Positions 7,870-16,806 of a DNA stretch of 64,000 nt are shown in pieces. The position numbers were made by a program, and so were the translations under genes. Source of the DNA: Planctomycetota bacterium (GTDB taxonomy: Bacteria; Planctomycetota; UBA1135; GCA-002686595); NCBI GenBank assembly GCA_016709875.1, contig JADJLZ010000006.1:186001-250000 (forward strand). Direction: 5' to 3'. Each line of letters opens with the position of its first letter. The first letter of the stretch is position 1. Under the pieces are notes generated by a model. It was not told the origin of the DNA. It ran no database searches and was given only the letters and a program-made list of their open reading frames with translations.

Positions 7870-9444
7870 TCAGCGCGGGCCGGCACGGACCTCGAGCGCG
7901 CGCAGCAGGTACGGCCCCGCGGAGCTGAATCCGGGCCGCAGGCGCAGCCGCCCGGTGACTCCGGGCCGCGGCAGCTGCACGTAGAGGTCGTTGCGACCCC
8001 GCTCGACTTCGACCACGCAGTCCTGGCGCCGGCTGTATTCGCCGTCTCCGGGCAGCAGATAGAAGATGTCGAGCACGCCCTTCTGGGGGCTGTCGAGCGT
8101 GAGGTGCACGAGCGGCCGGCCGCCCCCCGCGCACCCCAGCGGCGGGGTGAGCAGCGAGTCGAGGCCCGAATGGGTCGCCAGGGCCAGCGCGGCCCCGTCC
8201 GCGTCGCGCACCGCGGAGACCTCGAGCTTCGCGAAGGCGTCGAAGCCTGTGGGCGCTGCCGGATCGAGCACGAGGCAAGTCTGCTTGGAGTTCGCGAAGG
8301 CCTCCCGAGCGTCGGCCGCGGAGCCCGGCTCGAGCGGACGCGGGTTCCAGAACGCGAACGTGCGCTCGACCCACAGCTCGATCACCACCGCGGGCTCGAA
8401 CTTGCGCACTTCCGGCATGTCGAAGTCGTAGGTCCACTCGCACTCGAGCTGCGAGCAGTGCTCGGAGAGCATGAACTCGATGTAGGGGCCGAAAGAGTCG
8501 TGGAACATCAGCATGCGCGGCAGGCTCGCGTCCGAACTGCCGCGCAGCAGCTTGCGCCCGGGGCCGAAGGGACCCTCGTGCCCCTCGTTGAGCGTCGAGG
8601 AGATCGCCGTCCCGAGCGGGCGCATCAGCCCGATCTGGCGCTGCGGCGAGAGGTCGCCGATGTACATGTTGTCGGCCCACGTGTCTCCAGGGCCGTCGAA
8701 GGGCACCTGCTTCCACTGCTCGGCGCGCAGCGGCTTCAACTGCGGGAAGTAGCGCGTGAGGTGGTCGACGATCGCCTCGTAGGCGGTCTGCGAGCCGTGC
8801 GCGTTCCAGTGCGTTCCCTCCTCGAAGTAGAGGTAGTTCCCGGGCACGTCCTGCGCGCGCGCCGCCTTGAACGCCGGACGCAGATCGAGGAAGTCGAGGT
8901 CGGACTCGCGCTGCATGTACTCGGCGAACTGCTCCAGGCGCGTCGGTCCGAGCGGCTCCAGTTCCGGCGGCATATGGTCGGGGTAGACGGTCTCCTTGTT
9001 GGGCGCGATCACGAACACGTAGCGGATGCCGCGCGCGGCGAGCCAGTCGCGGCGCGACTCGAGCGCCACCTTCCAGGCGCGCAGTTCGGCGCGCGTGAAG
9101 GGCTCGAGGCCGCGGTAGATCGGCACACTTTCGTTGCCCGTGTAGAAGTACCAGCCCTGCTTGCCGAGCAGCACCTGCTCGGTCGGCGCGACGCCGAACA
9201 GACGCAGCGACTGCAGGCTGTGCCAGCGCAGGAGCTGGTCGCGCAGGCCGAGGTCGTCCTTGAAGAAGGCCTCGTAGCGTGCGGGGAAGCGGTACAGCGC
9301 CGCGGGGTCGAGCTCGAGCTCGGGTTCGGGTGCGGGACGCCGGTGCTCGCGCTTTTCGGGACTGCGCACGCGATCCGGTCGGACGTGCCCGTCGACCCAG
9401 GGGGCCGCGAGGGCTGCCACGAAGAGCAGGACCAGGAGGCGCAT
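7870..9444 (-). CDS. AlgJ/AlgX-like SGNH-fold O-acetyltransferase partner (second copy)
   Basis: Codes for 524 residues with an N-terminal signal anchor (MRLLVLLFVAALAAPWVDG). The N-terminal half is an AlgX/AlgJ-type SGNH domain: FFKDDLGLRDQLLRWHSL, LLGKQGWYFYTGN, VIAPNKETVYPDHMP, the EGTHWNAHG block with the catalytic-type Asp/His element, and FHDSFGPY as the serine motif. The C-terminal 200 residues are beta-rich and may bind polysaccharide. Proteins of this family pass acetyl groups from an MBOAT partner to exported polysaccharide. It lies directly downstream of the MBOAT gene. The ATG at 9444 has a GAGAG ribosome site; a GTG at 9483 is an alternative. Confidence 0.8.
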   Translation of the reverse strand: MRLLVLLFVAALAAPWVDGHVRPDRVRSPEKREHRRPAPEPELELDPAALYRFPARYEAFFKDDLGLRDQLLRWHSLQSLRLFGVAPTEQVLLGKQGWYFYTGNESVPIYRGLEPFTRAELRAWKVALESRRDWLAARGIRYVFVIAPNKETVYPDHMPPELEPLGPTRLEQFAEYMQRESDLDFLDLRPAFKAARAQDVPGNYLYFEEGTHWNAHGSQTAYEAIVDHLTRYFPQLKPLRAEQWKQVPFDGPGDTWADNMYIGDLSPQRQIGLMRPLGTAISSTLNEGHEGPFGPGRKLLRGSSDASLPRMLMFHDSFGPYIEFMLSEHCSQLECEWTYDFDMPEVRKFEPAVVIELWVERTFAFWNPRPLEPGSAADAREAFANSKQTCLVLDPAAPTGFDAFAKLEVSAVRDADGAALALATHSGLDSLLTPPLGCAGGGRPLVHLTLDSPQKGVLDIFYLLPGDGEYSRRQDCVVEVERGRNDLYVQLPRPGVTGRLRLRPGFSSAGPYLLRALEVRAGPR

Positions 9445-9487
9445 GCGGCCGGCTCTCGCGGCGTTCGGCGGAGGCTCGGCCACGGGA

Positions 9488-11044
9488 CTAGAACCGGAAG
9501 TAGATGAAGGGGGAGTAGGAGCCAGCGGCGAGCTTCATCGCGCAGTCGAGGAAGACGAGCGCGAGCAGGCCGATGCTGGCGTACTCGAGCACGCTCGCGA
9601 GCCGGCCGCGCCCGCGGCCCTCCAGGCCCTTCCACCACTCGACCGCGCGCCCGAGCCAGGGCGTCGAACCGACCACGCCCAGCACGATCGCGGTCCAGAT
9701 CTCGGGATCGGTGTACAGCACGACGCGCTGGATGCGGCTCGCCGCGATGTGGAGCTCACCCACCTGCACCATGCCGCCGCCCTGCAGTCCGAACATCGTC
9801 TGCAGGTAGTGCAGCGACTGCGCCAGGTCCGCGGCGCGGAAGAAGACCCAGCCGATCAGCACCACCAGCAGCACGTACGCATGGCGCAAGAGCGCGGGCC
9901 AGCCTTCGCTCCAGCGCGCGAGCCCGGCGCGCTCGAGCACCAGGAACAGGCCGTGCCACAGGCCCCAGATCACGAAGTTGAAGCTCGCGCCGTGCCACAG
10001 GCCGCACAGGAAGAAGACCGTGACGAGGTTGAAGTAGGTGCGCGCGGGCGAGATGCGGTTGCCACCCAGCGGGATGTAGAGATAGTCGCGGAACCAGGTC
10101 GAGAGCGAGACGTGCCAGCGGCGCCAGAACTCGGTGATCGAGCGCGAGATGTAGGGGTGCAGGAAGTTCTCGAGGAACGTGAACCCGAACATGTGGCCCA
10201 GGCCGATCGCCATGTCGGAGTAGGCCGAGAAGTCGAAGTAGATCTGCAGCGCGTAGAGCACGATGCCGAGCCAGGCGATCGGCGTCGTCAGCTGGTCGGC
10301 CGGGATGCCCTCGATCCCCGCGGCGCCGAAGATCTTGTCGCAGGGCGCGGCGACGATGTTGGCGAGCAGCATCTTCTTGCCCAGGCCGAGCACGAAGCGC
10401 CGGATCCCGTACGCGAAGCCTTCGAGCGTCACGCGGCGCTCGCGGATCTGCTCGGCCACGTCCTTGTAGCGCACGATCGGGCCGGCGATCAGCTGCGGGA
10501 AGAGCGAGACGTAGAGCGCGACGCGGAACCAGCTCTTCTCGACCTCGGCGTCCTTGCGGTAGACGTCGAGCACGTACGAGAAGGCCTGGAAAGTGAAGAA
10601 GGAGATCCCGATCGGCAGCCGGATCGCTCCCTCGCGCGTCAGCAGCAGCGCGCGCAGGCCCGAATCCGGCGCGAGCCCCGAGCCCAGCAGAGCCAGCGGC
10701 TGCGAGAGCACGCCGGTGCAGTCGTGCAGCAGCCAGGAGAGGATGCTCCAGAGCCAGTCGGAGTACTTGAAGGCGACCAGCAGGCCCAGGTTGAGGACCG
10801 CCGCCCAGAACACGACCCGGCCGCCCTTCCCGCGTGGCTGCGCGCGCGCCAGCCACAGGCCGAAAGCCCAGTTGGCCGTGATCGAGAAGAGCATGATCAC
10901 GACCAGGAACGTCTCGCCCCAGGCGTAGAACAACAGGCTCGCAACCATCAGGAGCAGGTTGCGCAGCTCCTGCCGCAGGCTGAAGTACAGCAGCAGCACG
11001 AGCGGCAGGAAGAGCCAGACGAATATGGCCGAGCTGAAGAGCAC
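9488..11044 (-). CDS. MBOAT family membrane O-acyltransferase (AlgI-like)
   Basis: Codes for 518 residues. Starting at the GTG at 11044 gives MLFSSAIFVWLFLPLVLLLY, the usual AlgI-type N-terminus. About ten membrane helices follow. Family hallmarks include LPIGISFFTFQAFSYVLDVYR, FPQLIAGPIVRYKDV, FFDFSAYSDMAIGLG, FWRRWHVSLSTWFRDYLYIP and CGLWHGASFNFVIWGLWHG with the conserved membrane histidine. AlgI/PatA/DltB-type proteins move acyl groups across the inner membrane for O-acetylation of extracellular polymers. It lies between two AlgJ/AlgX-like genes, which is the expected setting. The polymer is not known; an exopolysaccharide locus lies 30 kb away. Confidence 0.9.
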   Translation of the reverse strand: MLFSSAIFVWLFLPLVLLLYFSLRQELRNLLLMVASLLFYAWGETFLVVIMLFSITANWAFGLWLARAQPRGKGGRVVFWAAVLNLGLLVAFKYSDWLWSILSWLLHDCTGVLSQPLALLGSGLAPDSGLRALLLTREGAIRLPIGISFFTFQAFSYVLDVYRKDAEVEKSWFRVALYVSLFPQLIAGPIVRYKDVAEQIRERRVTLEGFAYGIRRFVLGLGKKMLLANIVAAPCDKIFGAAGIEGIPADQLTTPIAWLGIVLYALQIYFDFSAYSDMAIGLGHMFGFTFLENFLHPYISRSITEFWRRWHVSLSTWFRDYLYIPLGGNRISPARTYFNLVTVFFLCGLWHGASFNFVIWGLWHGLFLVLERAGLARWSEGWPALLRHAYVLLVVLIGWVFFRAADLAQSLHYLQTMFGLQGGGMVQVGELHIAASRIQRVVLYTDPEIWTAIVLGVVGSTPWLGRAVEWWKGLEGRGRGRLASVLEYASIGLLALVFLDCAMKLAAGSYSPFIYFRF

Positions 11045-11113
11045 GAGTGGGCCTCGTCCCTGGGGGGGGGGGCTCCCCTCAGCATACAGCAAGCGTGAGG
11101 GCGAGGCTCGCCG

Positions 11114-12652
11114 CTAGCGGCTCTCTGCGCGCGCGTCCACGAGCCGCAGGCTGACGGTTCCGCCCCCCAGCACGCTGACGCGGGCGCCTGCGGCGAGATC
11201 GCGGCTCGCAAGGCGCGCAAAGATCTGGCTCGTTCCCGCCGTGAAGGCGATTTGAATCCTGCGCGGCGGGCAGCCTGTCGCACTCGCCTCCAGCCGGCCC
11301 TCGAGCACGAGCACGCCGGGAGACTGAGTCTGCAGCAGCACGCGCACCACGGCGCAGCGCTCCGGGTCCAGGCTGACGGGCGGGAGCTCGAGCTTCGTTC
11401 CGCGCGCGAGCGCTGCCTGCGCGGGGGGCCGCTGGAGCGACAGCACCCGCGCGGCAGGCCCGGCCGCCTGGAAGGCTTGCGCGAGCTCCTTCTGCTCGTC
11501 GCCAGGCTCGCTCTCGCCCGGCGGGAAGTTGAGCTTGCGGTCGACGAGCAGTTCGATCACGACCTCCGGCTGCACGGACTCGATCAGGTGCCGCTCGAAG
11601 CCCACGTAGTGCGACTGCACGAGCAGCGAGCAGTCCTCGGCGAGCAGCTCGTCCACCTTGAAGCCGAAGGAGTCGCGCAGCATCACCACGCGCGGCCGCG
11701 ACGGATCCGGGCCGTGCCGCCGGACGGTCATGCGGCCGCGGTACGGTTCGCGCGTGACGGTCTGGCGCCAGCCCGACTGGGGCGCGACCGAGAAGTAGGG
11801 CTGCGTGTACACGTCGCTCACGTACGCGCGCGCCGCCCAGGTGTCGCCCGGCAGTTCGCTCCGCTCGTAGGCGAGCTGCGCGCGCGCGCGTGGCACGAAG
11901 CCGGGACACGACTTCGCGAGCTCGCGCTCGATCGCGACGTACGCGGCCCAGGAGGCGCGCTCGGTCCAGTGCGTGCCGAGCGGGTGGTACGTGAAATCGC
12001 GCTCCGCCGGACGGTCGTGGAGTTTCTCTGCCTCGATCGCGGGCCGCAGGTCGAGCAGCGGCACGCCGCTGTGCTCGAGGCGTTCGAACAACTGGTCGTA
12101 GCGCGAAGGCCCGACGCGGCTCCAGCGCTCCGGCACGAGCTCGGGGTAGATCAGCTCCTTGCTCGGCGCGACCGCGACCAGGAACAGCATGCCGTGCGCG
12201 CGGCACCACTGCGCCTCGGCGACGAGTTCGCTGGCCCAGCGCTCGAGTTCGTCCCGGGTGAAGGGGTACAGCCCGCGCCACGCGTCGCGCGCGTGCTCGT
12301 CGGCGTAGAACCAGAAGCCCTCGCGCCCGATGTACATGCTCTCGCCGGGGAACTGGCCGAAGATGCCGATCGACTGCAGCGAGTTCCAGCGCAGGAGCTC
12401 GCTGCGCAGCCCCAGTCGATCCGCGAAGTACGACTCGTAGCTGCGCGGGTAGCCCTGGATCGCGTTCGAGTCCCAGCTCCACTTGGGCGCCTCGGTCGCG
12501 CGGCGCAACTCGGCCTCGGCGAGGTTGGGCTCGACGCGCGCCAGCAACCGGCCCGCGCACGGGCCCGCGAGACAGGCGAGGAACACGAGCAGCAGCGCTC
12601 GCGAAGCCCGGACGCGCGCGCGCGCAGCGGGAGCTTCTAGCGTGGAGCTCAT
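11114..12652 (-). CDS. AlgJ/AlgX-like SGNH-fold O-acetyltransferase partner (first copy)
   Basis: Codes for 512 residues: a short basic N-terminus, a membrane anchor (SRALLLVFLACLAGPCAG), then the SGNH domain with ESYFADRLGLRSELLRWNSL, MYIGREGFWFYADEH, VAVAPSKELIYPEL, the LGTHWTERASW block and MLRDSFGFKVDELL. It is clearly related to the protein at 7870-9444 (same block order, similar length, both with a beta-rich C-terminus), so the pair probably arose by duplication. Its ATG overlaps the symporter stop (ATGA). Expected role: outer-face transfer of acetyl groups received through the MBOAT protein. Why two copies are kept is unclear; they may differ in acceptor. Confidence 0.8.
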   Translation of the reverse strand: MSSTLEAPAARARVRASRALLLVFLACLAGPCAGRLLARVEPNLAEAELRRATEAPKWSWDSNAIQGYPRSYESYFADRLGLRSELLRWNSLQSIGIFGQFPGESMYIGREGFWFYADEHARDAWRGLYPFTRDELERWASELVAEAQWCRAHGMLFLVAVAPSKELIYPELVPERWSRVGPSRYDQLFERLEHSGVPLLDLRPAIEAEKLHDRPAERDFTYHPLGTHWTERASWAAYVAIERELAKSCPGFVPRARAQLAYERSELPGDTWAARAYVSDVYTQPYFSVAPQSGWRQTVTREPYRGRMTVRRHGPDPSRPRVVMLRDSFGFKVDELLAEDCSLLVQSHYVGFERHLIESVQPEVVIELLVDRKLNFPPGESEPGDEQKELAQAFQAAGPAARVLSLQRPPAQAALARGTKLELPPVSLDPERCAVVRVLLQTQSPGVLVLEGRLEASATGCPPRRIQIAFTAGTSQIFARLASRDLAAGARVSVLGGGTVSLRLVDARAESR

Positions 12653-14115
12653 GGACGTGGAGGGGCGCGTCGGCCCGTCAGCGCGACGAGCACCGTCGTT
12701 CCGGCCGACAAAGGAAGGTACCACGGCCAGGCGAGCGCGGTCCGGCCGAGCAGCGGTTGCTGCCCGAAGTACAGCAGCGCGCCCACCCCGACCCCGGCCA
12801 GCATGCCCAAGAGCAGGGAGAGGTCCGAACCGCGCCGCTCGAGGAACAGCGCCACGAGGAAGGTGCCCAGGATGCCGCCGTAGAGGATCGTCATCGCCGA
12901 GAGCGCGATCTGCACCAGGTCGCTCTCGGTGCCGGCGGTGAACCAGGCGAAGAACAGCGCCACCAGCGCCAGCGCGACGCCGAAGGCGCAGATCAGCCCG
13001 CGCACGGTCGAGAGGCGCGCGCTCGTCCCCGCGCGCGGCGGGAAGATGTCGCTCGTCCACGCGCTGGTCGTCGCGTTGAGCGTCGCGCCCAGGCTCGAGA
13101 CGGCCGCGGCGAAAAGGCCCGCGAAGACCAGCCCGCGCACGCCTGTGGGCAGCTGGTGCATGATGAAGTTGGGGAAGATGCGGTGCACGTCCGCGGGCGT
13201 CGCGAGCGAGTACGCGACCGCGACGTGGCGGTGGTAGACCCACAGCATCGTGCCGACGGCGAGGAACAGCGCGACGATCGGGAAGGTCAGGAAGCCCGAG
13301 GCGAGGATCGAGCGCGACGAACCGCCCGCGCTGCGCGTCGAGAGCATGTGCTGCACGTTCTCCTGATCGGTGCCGTGCGTGGCGAGCACCAGGAAGAAGC
13401 CGCCGAGCACCGCGGCGATCGGGTTGTACGCGTCGCGCAAGAGCGGCTTGTCGAATGCGACCAGGTCGAACTTCCCGGCTTGCGACGCCTCGCGCACGAG
13501 CTCGCCCAGCGGCAGTCCGATCTGCGCCAGCCCGACCGCGAGTGCCGTCGCGGCGCCGATGAAGAAGATCGAGCCCTGCGCGACGTCGGTCCAGACGACG
13601 GCCTTCAGTCCGCCGACGAAGGTGTAGGCCGTCGAGAGCAGCGCCATGACGAGGATGGCGGAACGCAGCTCGAAGCCAGTCACGACGGCGAAGGCGTAGG
13701 CCGCGATGAACAGGCGCACCCCGCTTGCGATCAGCCGCCCACACAGGAACGCGCTCGCCGCCGCGCGCTGCGTGCGCGGCCCGATGCGCTGGCCGAGGAA
13801 GCCGTAGACGGTCGGCAACTGCAGGCGCCAGTAGCGCGGAATCACCCGGCGCGAGAGGAACCACTTGCCGAGCAGGTTGCCGACCGCGAATTCCAGGTAG
13901 GTCCAGTTGCCGTTGTAGGCCGCCTCGGGCACCCCGATGTAGGTCGCCGCCGAGACCTCGGTCGCCAGGATCGAGAAAACCACCGCCCAGGCCGGCAGCG
14001 AGCGGTTCGCGCGCAGGTGGCTCTCGGCCGTGCGGTCCCCGCGCGAGGCGCGCCAGCCCAGGAAGAGCAGCAGCGAGGAGTAGGCCGCCAGCACCAGCCA
14101 GTCGAATGCCTGCAT
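12649..14115 (-). CDS. Sodium:solute symporter (SSS family)
   Basis: Codes for 488 residues with about 13 hydrophobic helices. MQAFDWLVLAAYSSLLLFLG, the FSILATEVSAATYIGVPEAAY block, the tract PRYWRLQLPTVYGFLGQRIG, AYTFVGGLKAVVWTDVAQG and the ATHGTDQENVQHMLSTRS element are typical of SSS transporters, which use the sodium gradient to bring in sugars, sialic acids, amino acids or vitamins. The substrate cannot be read from the sequence. The stop overlaps the start of the first AlgJ/AlgX-like gene, so it is the first gene of the O-acetylation operon, an unusual partnership. The start at 14115 is the ATG nearest the first helix. Confidence 0.85.
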   Translation of the reverse strand: MQAFDWLVLAAYSSLLLFLGWRASRGDRTAESHLRANRSLPAWAVVFSILATEVSAATYIGVPEAAYNGNWTYLEFAVGNLLGKWFLSRRVIPRYWRLQLPTVYGFLGQRIGPRTQRAAASAFLCGRLIASGVRLFIAAYAFAVVTGFELRSAILVMALLSTAYTFVGGLKAVVWTDVAQGSIFFIGAATALAVGLAQIGLPLGELVREASQAGKFDLVAFDKPLLRDAYNPIAAVLGGFFLVLATHGTDQENVQHMLSTRSAGGSSRSILASGFLTFPIVALFLAVGTMLWVYHRHVAVAYSLATPADVHRIFPNFIMHQLPTGVRGLVFAGLFAAAVSSLGATLNATTSAWTSDIFPPRAGTSARLSTVRGLICAFGVALALVALFFAWFTAGTESDLVQIALSAMTILYGGILGTFLVALFLERRGSDLSLLLGMLAGVGVGALLYFGQQPLLGRTALAWPWYLPLSAGTTVLVALTGRRAPPRP

Positions 14116-14212
14116 CCCCGGTCTTGTAGCAAGCGCCACCGCCGCGGGGCGAGGGTTGTGCGCCCCTCTCCGCGCGCGTACCCTTTTCGGCCCTCGTGCG
14201 CGCGCGAGAGCC

Positions 14213-15676
14213 ATGTCGACCCCCTCCGCCACCCGTCTGCCGCGCATCGCGCTGGTCGGCCGCCCGAACGTGGGCAAGTCGACCCTCACCAACCGCCTGT
14301 GCGGCTCGCGCGTCTCGATCGTCGAGCCCACCGCGGGCGTCACGCGCGACCGGGTCGCGATCCCCGTCGAGATCCGCGACGGCGAGCGCACCTGCTGGGC
14401 CGAGGTGATCGACACCGGCGGCATCGGCATCGTCGACCGCGACGACCTCGGGCCGCAGGTCGAAGCGCAGGTGCTGTCCGCGCTGCAGAGCGCCGAGATG
14501 GTGCTCTTCCTCGTCGACGCGCGCGAAGGTGTCACACCGCTCGACCTCGAGGTCGCCAAGCGCCTGCGCGGTTTCCCCGTGCCGGTGCTGCTGGTCGCGA
14601 ACAAGTGCGAGACCAAGGCGGCCGAGTTCGAGGCGGAGCAGTTCCGCACGCTCGGCTTTCGCGACGGCCCCTGGCCGATCAGCGCGCAGAACGGCAACGG
14701 CCTGTCCGCGCTGTGCGCGCGCGTGATCGACCTCCTACCCGCGGAGGCCGAGGGCGAGACCACCGGCCCGCCGCCGCCCGCCATGCGCCTGGCCGTCGTG
14801 GGCCAGCGCAACGCGGGCAAGTCGAGCCTGATCAACCGCCTCGCGCGCGAGGAGCGCATGATCGTCTCCGAGCGGCCCGGCACGACGCGCGACTCGGTCG
14901 ACGTGTGGTTCGAGCGCGAGGGCTTGACCTTCGTCGCGATCGACACTGCCGGCGTGCGCAAGAAGCGCAGCATCGCCGACGCGATCGAGTTCTACTCCGA
15001 CTCGCGCAGCCGGCGCTCGATCCGCCGCGCCGACGTCGTCGTGCTGCTCTTCGACGTCACGCGCGAGCTCTCGGGCATCGACAAGGACCTCGCGCGCTAC
15101 GCGATCGAGCACCACAAGCCGCTGATCCTGGGCGCGAACAAGTGGGACCTCGTCGACGGCCTCACGCCGGGCGACTTCAAGAAGTACATCGAGGCGCAGC
15201 TGCCCAGCGCGACCTTTGCGCCGGTGAGCTTCCTCTCGGCTCTGGATGGCTCGGGCGTGGACGAGACGCTCGAACTCGCCCAGGAGCTCTTCGCCCAATC
15301 GCGCAAGCGCGTCGGCACCGGCGAATTGAACCGCGTGCTGCAGCGCGCCCTCGAGGCGCGCAATCCCTCGCGCGGGGGGCAGTCGGCGCGCATGTACTAC
15401 GCGACGCAGGCGGACACGACGCCGCCGACCTTCGTGATCTTCGTGAACGAGAAGAAGCACTTCAACAAGGACTACCTGCGCTACCTGCAGGGCCGCTTGC
15501 GCGAGGAACTGGGCTTCCCCGAGATCCCGGTGCGCATCGCGCTGCGCATGCGCGGCGCGGAGCAGGCCGAGGGCCGCGACGCCTCGCGCCCCAAGCGCGG
15601 ACCCGGCCGTCCCTCGAGCGGTGGCGCTCCCGCGGACCCGGACGTGGAGGACGATCCCGAGGAGGATCCCGAATGA
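14213..15676 (+). CDS. der: Ribosome-assembly GTPase Der (EngA)
   Basis: Codes for 487 residues. Two GTPase domains in tandem and a C-terminal KH-like domain identify Der, which acts in 50S subunit maturation. Domain 1 has GRPNVGKST (16-24), DTGG and NKCE at the G4 position, where NKxD is usual. Domain 2 has GQRNAGKSS (from 197), DTAG and NKWD. The KH-like part carries RMYYATQADTTPPTFVIFVN. A proline-rich acidic tail of about 40 residues follows. Start at 14213 is supported by a GAGAG site; the next gene begins inside the stop (ATGA). Confidence 0.95.
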   Translation: MSTPSATRLPRIALVGRPNVGKSTLTNRLCGSRVSIVEPTAGVTRDRVAIPVEIRDGERTCWAEVIDTGGIGIVDRDDLGPQVEAQVLSALQSAEMVLFLVDAREGVTPLDLEVAKRLRGFPVPVLLVANKCETKAAEFEAEQFRTLGFRDGPWPISAQNGNGLSALCARVIDLLPAEAEGETTGPPPPAMRLAVVGQRNAGKSSLINRLAREERMIVSERPGTTRDSVDVWFEREGLTFVAIDTAGVRKKRSIADAIEFYSDSRSRRSIRRADVVVLLFDVTRELSGIDKDLARYAIEHHKPLILGANKWDLVDGLTPGDFKKYIEAQLPSATFAPVSFLSALDGSGVDETLELAQELFAQSRKRVGTGELNRVLQRALEARNPSRGGQSARMYYATQADTTPPTFVIFVNEKKHFNKDYLRYLQGRLREELGFPEIPVRIALRMRGAEQAEGRDASRPKRGPGRPSSGGAPADPDVEDDPEEDPE

Positions 15677-16122
15677 GGCATCACCTGGCCCTGTTGTTCG
15701 TGTACCTCTGTTTCCTGCCCTTCGCCGCCTGCGGCACGACGCGGCCCGACCCCAAGTGGATCTCGGGCGAGGTCGCCTGCGGTTCGGAGGACGTGCTCTG
15801 GGAAACCACGCGCATGGCGCTGGTCAAGAACAGTTTTCCAGTCGGCGCGGGCATCGAACCCGCGCACATGACCGCCGTCTCCGGCTGGGCCCACTCGCTG
15901 GCGCCCTTCCGCGGGCAGGGCTTCCGCGAACGCTGCCATATCAAGTGGACGCGCGTCGACACCGGCCGCTGGCGCCTGGATGTGCGCGTCGAGCGCGACC
16001 GCAACGACGACATCTCGCATCCGCTCGACATGACCTACGCGCAGTGGGAGCCAGACCCCGACGACGAGGAGCGCGCGCGACTCGTGACGCAGTACATCCG
16101 CTCGCTGCTCAGTACGCATTGA
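15673..16122 (+). CDS. Small lipoprotein of unknown function
   Basis: Codes for 149 residues. MRHHLALLFVYLCFLPFAAC is a lipoprotein signal with lipobox FAAC. The mature part is about 130 residues with conserved-looking features W.SGEVAC and CHIKWTRVDTGRWRLDVRVE, plus a closing LVTQYIRSLL helix. It has a DUF3576/Lol-like feel of a small beta-sandwich envelope protein, but I do not recognise a family. It is translationally coupled to der by an ATGA overlap, which may only reflect operon packing. Confidence 0.65.
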   Translation: MRHHLALLFVYLCFLPFAACGTTRPDPKWISGEVACGSEDVLWETTRMALVKNSFPVGAGIEPAHMTAVSGWAHSLAPFRGQGFRERCHIKWTRVDTGRWRLDVRVERDRNDDISHPLDMTYAQWEPDPDDEERARLVTQYIRSLLSTH

Positions 16123-16136
16123 TCCGACTCCGGATC
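16121..16136 (+). terminator. Hairpin over the lipoprotein stop codon
   Basis: GATCCG and CGGATC form a perfect 6-bp stem around an ACTC loop, starting inside the stop codon and followed by GGGGGCGTTTTC. The position and a four-T run suggest a weak terminator for the der operon. The T-run is too short and too distant to be convincing. Confidence 0.25.
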
Positions 16137-16177
16137 GGGGGCGTTTTCGGCCGATGAAGCGGCCCGGAGAACCCCCG

Positions 16178-16774
16178 ATGCCGTCCCGCGACCTCCCCGA
16201 AACCCAGGCGCTTCCCGCCGGCCCCGTGCTCGTCTTCGCGGCACATCCCGGCGACGAACTGCTCGGATGCGGCGGCGCGCTCGCGCTGCACGCCGAGCAG
16301 GGCGACGCCGTGCACGTCGTGGTCGTGTTCAGCACGGAGGAGGAGCTGCGCGAGCGCTGTCGCGCCGCCGGGAAGCCGCTCGGCCTGGAGCGCTACGAGT
16401 TCTGGGACTACCCCTCCGGTCGCGAGCCCGCGCCCGAGGAACTCTTCTTCGCCGCGCGGCTGCTGGCTGCGCGCATCCAGGAAATTTCGCCGCGCACGCT
16501 CTACGCACCCTGGGCGGGCGAGTCGCGCCGCGACCAGCGCAGCCTCGCGCGCGCCACGCAGCTCGCGATCGAGATGGCCGAGCGAGGGCTCGAGGCCTTC
16601 GGCTGCGAAGTCTGGACGCCGCTCCAGGCCACGCGTGTGCTCGATGTGCGCACGGTCCTCGCGCGCAAGCAGGCCGCGCTGCGCGAGCACCCCGGGTTGC
16701 CCGAGGCGCGCTCTGGCAGCGAGGGCTTCCAGGGTTTCGATCGCGCCGCGCTGCCGGCGGACCAGGCCGCCTGA
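16178..16774 (+). CDS. PIG-L/LmbE-like deacetylase fold with degenerate active site
   Basis: Codes for 198 residues. The N-terminal strand-loop VLVFAAHPGDELLGCGGALA aligns with the AHPDDE zinc motif of PIG-L/LmbE N-deacetylases, but the first aspartate, the usual general base, is glycine. The second motif, normally HxDH, reads RRDQ (in PWAGESRRDQRSLARAT), so a zinc-ligand histidine is missing. The protein may be an inactive homologue or use other residues. The ATG at 16178 has a GGAGAA site 6 bp upstream; an ATG at 16154 lacks one. It stands just before a GT2 gene, a common neighbour of true deacetylases. Confidence 0.75.
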   Translation: MPSRDLPETQALPAGPVLVFAAHPGDELLGCGGALALHAEQGDAVHVVVVFSTEEELRERCRAAGKPLGLERYEFWDYPSGREPAPEELFFAARLLAARIQEISPRTLYAPWAGESRRDQRSLARATQLAIEMAERGLEAFGCEVWTPLQATRVLDVRTVLARKQAALREHPGLPEARSGSEGFQGFDRAALPADQAA

Positions 16775-16806
16775 ACCGGGGCTTCCGCGCGCGCGGGCCA
16801 GACCCG

